Positions 60,738 to 64,000 of a stretch of DNA of 64,000 nt are shown here, in pieces (the first letter of the stretch is position 1; each line of letters begins with the position of its first letter). Where the stretch lies: the NCBI GenBank assembly GCA_040830725.1, contig JBFOMG010000011.1, forward strand, positions 1 through 64,000, given 5' to 3'. Position numbers and translations under genes: made by a program. A model generated the notes under the pieces. That model had not been told where the DNA came from. It did not search any database and worked only from the letters and a program-made list of their open reading frames with translations. The DNA is from JAWKWH01 sp040830725. Lineage in GTDB: Bacteria; Pseudomonadota; Alphaproteobacteria; Rhizobiales; Rhizobiaceae.

Positions 60738-61504
60738 GCGGGCAGGTAGCATTTGTAACCGGATCGAGCCGCGGCATCGGACTGGCCTCAGCGGTGGCGC
60801 TGGCGCGCAAGGGGTTCGATGTCGCACTCAACGCACGCAGCGACAATGACGAACTGGATGCGGCGGCAAAATCAATCGAAGCCGAAGGGCAGAAGGCCCA
60901 CAAAGCGGCATTCGACGTCAGCAAGATCGATCAGCATGACGCGATCCTCGCCGAGATCGAGAATGCGCTCGGGCCCATCACCTCGCTGGTCAACAATGCC
61001 GGCGTCGGCGTGATGAGCAGGGGCGATCCGCTCGACGTCACGGAGGAGAGCTATGACCGCTGCCTCGACGTCAACGCAAAGGCGATGTTCTTTCTGACCC
61101 AGGCCCATGTCAAACGCCTGCTGAAGCGCCAGCGCGATCCCGCGCTCAATTACTCGATCATCAACATCACCTCGTCAAACGCCACGGCCGTCGCCGTGCC
61201 GCGTGGCGAATATTGCGCCTCCAAGGCCGCTGCTGCGATGATCTCCAATGTGTTCGCCGCCAGGCTTGGCGAAGAGAACATACCGGTATTCGATGTCCGT
61301 CCGGGCCTGATCGCCACCGAGATGACCCAGGCCGTGATTGCCAGCTACCAGAAACGAGCCGAGGAAGGCCTGTGCCTGTTCCCGCGCGTCGGCCAGCCGG
61401 AAGAACTCGGCACCGTCGTCGCCACGCTGGCCACCGGCGGCATCCCCTATACGACAGGCCAGCCCATCGCGGTCGATGGCGGCATGCTGCTTCCCCGTTT
61501 TTGA
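60734..61504 (+). CDS. short-chain dehydrogenase/reductase
   Basis: The 256-residue SDR has the cofactor motif VTGSSRGIGLASAVA, NNAGVG, a catalytic Ser in INITSSNA and the Tyr-Lys pair in EYCASKAAAAM. The closest pattern is 3-oxoacyl-ACP/acyl-CoA reductase or a sugar dehydrogenase. The ATG overlaps the acyl-CoA dehydrogenase stop, so it may oxidise the 3-hydroxyacyl-CoA produced in the pathway. Confidence 0.93.
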   Translation: MSGQVAFVTGSSRGIGLASAVALARKGFDVALNARSDNDELDAAAKSIEAEGQKAHKAAFDVSKIDQHDAILAEIENALGPITSLVNNAGVGVMSRGDPLDVTEESYDRCLDVNAKAMFFLTQAHVKRLLKRQRDPALNYSIINITSSNATAVAVPRGEYCASKAAAAMISNVFAARLGEENIPVFDVRPGLIATEMTQAVIASYQKRAEEGLCLFPRVGQPEELGTVVATLATGGIPYTTGQPIAVDGGMLLPRF

Positions 61505-61514
61505 GGAAACTTGA

Positions 61515-62663
61515 ATGAAAATCTCCCTTCCCGACAGTTCCGGCCGGCTGGCCGACTATCAGTTGACCGGTTCGCCGGTTGAAAAAACCAGCCTCGGCAG
61601 CGATCCGGCCCGGGTGGTCTTTTCGGCTGCCCATGTCGTCGCCGACCCGTTCACCGGCAACGATCCGAGCGGACCGGCGACCGTTGACTGGGAGGCGACC
61701 ATGGTGTTTCGCCGCCATCTCGCCGGTCTCGGTCTCGGCATTGCCGAGGCGATGGACACGGCCCAGCGCGGCATGGGGCTCGACTGGCCGGGCGCGCTGG
61801 AACTGATCACCCGCACCAAAGCCGAACTGCCTGATGCGCTGGTGTTCAACGGCTGCGGCACCGACCAGCTGAACCCGGCCGACGCCCGCTCGCTCGACGA
61901 TGTCCGCGCCGCCTATTTCGAGCAGGTCGAAGCGATCCAGAAGGTCGGCGGCCGCATCATCCTGATGGCAAGCCGCGCCCTGGCGAAGGTCGCCAGCGGA
62001 CCAGACGACTACATCTCCGTCTACCGCGACGTCCTTGCCGCCTGCGACGAACCGGTGATCCTGCACTGGCTCGGCGACATGTTTGACCCGGCGCTGGCAG
62101 GCTATTGGGGTGCTGAAACCTTCGAGGACGGGCTTGAAACCGCGCTCGCCGTCATCGCCGGCAGCGAAGCAAAGGTCGACGGCATCAAGATGTCGCTGCT
62201 CGACAAGGACAAGGAAATTGTCATGCGCCGCCGCCTGCCTGACGGCGTCAAAATGTATACTGGCGATGATTTCAACTATCCCGAACTGATCGCCGGCGAC
62301 GAGGAAGGCTATTCGCACGCGCTATTGGGCATTTTCGATCCGCTGGCCTCCGCCGCCGCCAAGGCGGTCCACCAGCTCGGCAAGGGCGACACTGCAGGCT
62401 TCCGCGCCACGCTTGACCCGACCGTGCCGCTGGCGCGGCTGATCTTCCGCGCCCCGACGCAGTATTACAAGACCGGCGTCGTCTTCCTCGCCTGGCTGAA
62501 CGGTTTCCAGGACCATTTCATCATGCTCGGCGGCGCCCAGGCGATGCGGCCCCTGCCCTATTTCGTCGACTGCTTCAAGCTGGCCGACCAGGCCGGCGTG
62601 CTGCTCGACCCGGATCTGGCGGTCGGACGCATGCAGTCGCTGATCAAACTCTACGGCGCGTGA
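61515..62663 (+). CDS. DUF993 (dihydrodipicolinate synthase-like) protein
   Basis: The 382-residue protein matches the DUF993 group of TIM-barrel aldolases. It has FSAAHVVADPF, VFNGCGTDQL, GGRIILMASRALA, LHWLGDMFDPALAGYWG and a lysine in KVDGIKMSLLDKD at the position expected for the Schiff-base lysine of DapA-type aldolases. A retro-aldol or decarboxylating cleavage is plausible but untested. It begins ten bases after the SDR stop. Codon use is visibly richer in C/G endings from here on than in the first operon. Confidence 0.9.
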   Translation: MKISLPDSSGRLADYQLTGSPVEKTSLGSDPARVVFSAAHVVADPFTGNDPSGPATVDWEATMVFRRHLAGLGLGIAEAMDTAQRGMGLDWPGALELITRTKAELPDALVFNGCGTDQLNPADARSLDDVRAAYFEQVEAIQKVGGRIILMASRALAKVASGPDDYISVYRDVLAACDEPVILHWLGDMFDPALAGYWGAETFEDGLETALAVIAGSEAKVDGIKMSLLDKDKEIVMRRRLPDGVKMYTGDDFNYPELIAGDEEGYSHALLGIFDPLASAAAKAVHQLGKGDTAGFRATLDPTVPLARLIFRAPTQYYKTGVVFLAWLNGFQDHFIMLGGAQAMRPLPYFVDCFKLADQAGVLLDPDLAVGRMQSLIKLYGA

Positions 62664-63514
62664 TGCGGGACTTTTCTTCCGACCATTCGATGCTGGCGCT
62701 CAACACCGCCACGCTCGGCCACATTCTCGACGGCCATGGCGCCGGCTGGTCGCCCGAACAGGTCATCGACGCCTGCGCCGAACGCGGGCTCGGCGGCATC
62801 GTTTTCTGGCGCCGCGAGATTGGCGACCGCGCGACAGAAATCGGCGAACGGGTGCGGGCTGCCGGCATGCAGGTGGTCGGTCTGTGCCGCACGCCCTTCC
62901 TTGTCGGCTCGGCCACGCCCGATCCGCTGATGGACGATGTGCGCGCGTCCATCGACATGGCCGCAGCGCTGGGCACGACGGTGCTGACCGTGGTCACCGG
63001 CGGCACCGAGCCCGGCACCAAGGGCGTGCTTGAAAGCCAGAAGATCCTTGCAGACCGCGTCGCCGCGGCGGCCGAATACGCCGCGCAAGCAGGCGTCAAC
63101 TTGGCGCTGGAACCGCTCAATCCGATGTTCGGCGGCAACCGCACCTGCCTGATGACGGTGCGCGACGCGACCCGCGTCTGCGAGTTGGCCGGCGCCGCCA
63201 ATGTCGGCATCGCTGTCGATGTCTACCATGTCTGGTGGGACACCACGCTGGCCGAAAGCCTGATCGAGGCCGGTTCGGAGCGCATCCTCGGCTATCATCT
63301 GTGCGACTGGCTGGAAGAGACCAGCCACATGCTGCTCGACCGCGGCATGATGGGCGACGGTGTCGCCGACCTGAAAGCGCTGCGCGCCGCAGTCGAAACC
63401 GCCGGCTATGACGGCTATTGCGAGGTCGAAATCTTCTCGGCCGAAAACTGGTGGAAACGCGACCCGGCCGAGGTGCTCGACGTGATGACCGAGCGGTTCA
63501 GCACGGTGTGTTAG
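62663..63514 (+). CDS. sugar phosphate isomerase/epimerase-type TIM barrel
   Basis: The 283-residue protein fits the xylose-isomerase-like AP endonuclease 2 superfamily. It shows LALEPLNPMFGGNRTCLM (Glu metal ligand), VGIAVDVYHVWWDT (Asp and His ligands), LGYHLCDWLEE and YCEVEIFSAENWW (final Glu). Members isomerise or epimerise sugars and cyclitols or dehydrate keto-inositols. The ATG overlaps the DUF993 stop (TGATG); GTG at 62660 is an alternative. It is the last gene of the operon. Confidence 0.92.
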   Translation: MRDFSSDHSMLALNTATLGHILDGHGAGWSPEQVIDACAERGLGGIVFWRREIGDRATEIGERVRAAGMQVVGLCRTPFLVGSATPDPLMDDVRASIDMAAALGTTVLTVVTGGTEPGTKGVLESQKILADRVAAAAEYAAQAGVNLALEPLNPMFGGNRTCLMTVRDATRVCELAGAANVGIAVDVYHVWWDTTLAESLIEAGSERILGYHLCDWLEETSHMLLDRGMMGDGVADLKALRAAVETAGYDGYCEVEIFSAENWWKRDPAEVLDVMTERFSTVC

Positions 63515-63550
63515 GAGCTCCTGTCTCTTCCCTTGCGGGTTGACGAATCC

Positions 63551-63904
63551 TCAAATCTGGTAGCCAACAGCCATTAGTATTTCTTTGCAGACCCCGTCGA
63601 GATTTCTCGTAACATCATCATTCCAGAACCTCAGCGTTCGAAAGCCCTCCTTGGCAAAGTGGGCATCGCGCTTCTGGTCAGCCTCGGAGGCTGAATGCTG
63701 AGCGCCATCCACTTCGATGATCAACCGATGCTCGAAGCAGATGAAGTCAACAATGAAACCGTCAATCGGCACTTGCCGCTTGAATTTCATGCCTTCCAAC
63801 TGCCCACGGCGAAGCGCTTGCCACAGCATGTTTTCAGACTTGGTGGCGTCTGCCCGCATCGCTCGGGCGTAGTCGCGGTGTTTGACAGGAGGGCGCTGAC
63901 GCAT
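63551..63904 (-). CDS. DUF559 endonuclease-like protein
   Basis: The 117-residue protein has the DUF559 layout: an N-terminal RADATKSENMLWQALR, then FKRQVPIDGFIVDFICFEH and LIIEVDGAQHSA, ending in RFWNDDVTRN. The D and ExD pattern resembles the PD-(D/E)XK/very-short-patch-repair nuclease fold. Such genes are scattered singly in alphaproteobacteria with unknown function. It is convergent with the sugar-isomerase gene. Confidence 0.88.
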   Translation of the reverse strand: MRQRPPVKHRDYARAMRADATKSENMLWQALRRGQLEGMKFKRQVPIDGFIVDFICFEHRLIIEVDGAQHSASEADQKRDAHFAKEGFRTLRFWNDDVTRNLDGVCKEILMAVGYQI

Positions 63905-64000
63905 GCGCCAAGCCTATCTCGCCCCTGGCGGGCGAGAAAGCAAAATCAATATCTTAGCGATAGCTAAGTGTTAGATTTTGCAAGAGCGGGGGTGAAGGCA

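Noticed and set aside
59496..60827. 443-codon open frame on the minus strand
   Set aside because: It is antisense to the acyl-CoA dehydrogenase, whose motifs are complete.
61167..62318. 383-codon open frame on the minus strand
   Set aside because: It is antisense to the SDR and DUF993 genes and has no recognisable domain.
1..64000. CRISPR arrays, prophage, integrase, rRNA operon or replication origin
   Set aside because: I saw no regularly spaced repeats, no phage or integrase proteins, no rRNA sequence and no dnaA/oriC features in the window.

Overview
The window looks like the chromosome of an alphaproteobacterium of the order Hyphomicrobiales (Rhizobiales), probably near Phyllobacteriaceae/Rhizobiaceae. 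The reasons are the dapD gene with a LOG-family neighbour, the rpmH-rnpA-yidC-engB operon, an alphaproteobacterial carB, many PotABCD- and RbsABC-type importers, and moderately GC-rich coding sequence. This assignment is an inference from gene content; no 16S gene or marker phylogeny is available here.

Layout. (1) 1-8.4 kb is core: a partial LOG-family gene, dapD, two small DUF805 membrane proteins in shifted frames, a lone TadG-like von Willebrand A protein, then engB, yidC, rnpA and rpmH on the minus strand behind a strong promoter. (2) 7.5-11.4 kb holds a TVP38/DedA-like membrane protein, a flavoprotein disulfide reductase and an orphan histidine kinase. (3) 11.5-13.8 kb is a scar: two identical tRNA-Arg(ACG) genes inside 107-bp direct repeats enclose a PAP2 phosphatase gene, a decayed cyclase/TPR pseudogene and a signal peptide cut off exactly at the second repeat. 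(4) 13.9-19 kb holds mixed accessory genes: HAD dehalogenase, small haem c protein, secreted hypothetical, polysaccharide deacetylase, M19 dipeptidase and nitroreductase.

(5) 19-38.6 kb is a hydantoin/cyclic-amide region. On the minus strand lie two hydantoinase/oxoprolinase-type ATPases with three DUF917 proteins, a spermidine/putrescine-type ABC importer, an Asp/Glu/hydantoin racemase and an N-terminally shortened MalT-type LuxR regulator. Divergent from it is hyuA-hyuB, an N-carbamoyl-D-amino-acid amidohydrolase and a PLP-dependent decarboxylase. Together they could import a cyclic ureide or thiohydantoin, open the ring, remove the carbamoyl group and process the amino acid. (6) carB follows, with an intrinsic-terminator-like hairpin in its leader.

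(7) 42.9-63.5 kb is a large catabolic locus of five transcription units: a TetR regulator, an RbsABC-type importer with alcohol and aldehyde dehydrogenases and a GMC oxidoreductase, two aldo/keto reductases, and a CoA-dependent set (CoA-transferase, enoyl-CoA hydratase, MaoC, acyl-CoA dehydrogenase, SDR) ending in DUF993 and a sugar-isomerase-like protein. A 16-bp palindrome near GTAACTAATTAGTTAC occurs in all three divergent intergenic regions of this locus, one per promoter at two of them, which argues for one regulon. The substrate is unknown; the gene set suggests oxidation of a polyol- or sugar-like compound followed by CoA activation and beta-oxidation-like steps. Two related MITE-like elements of about 310 bp sit inside the first operon. 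The window ends with a DUF559 protein.
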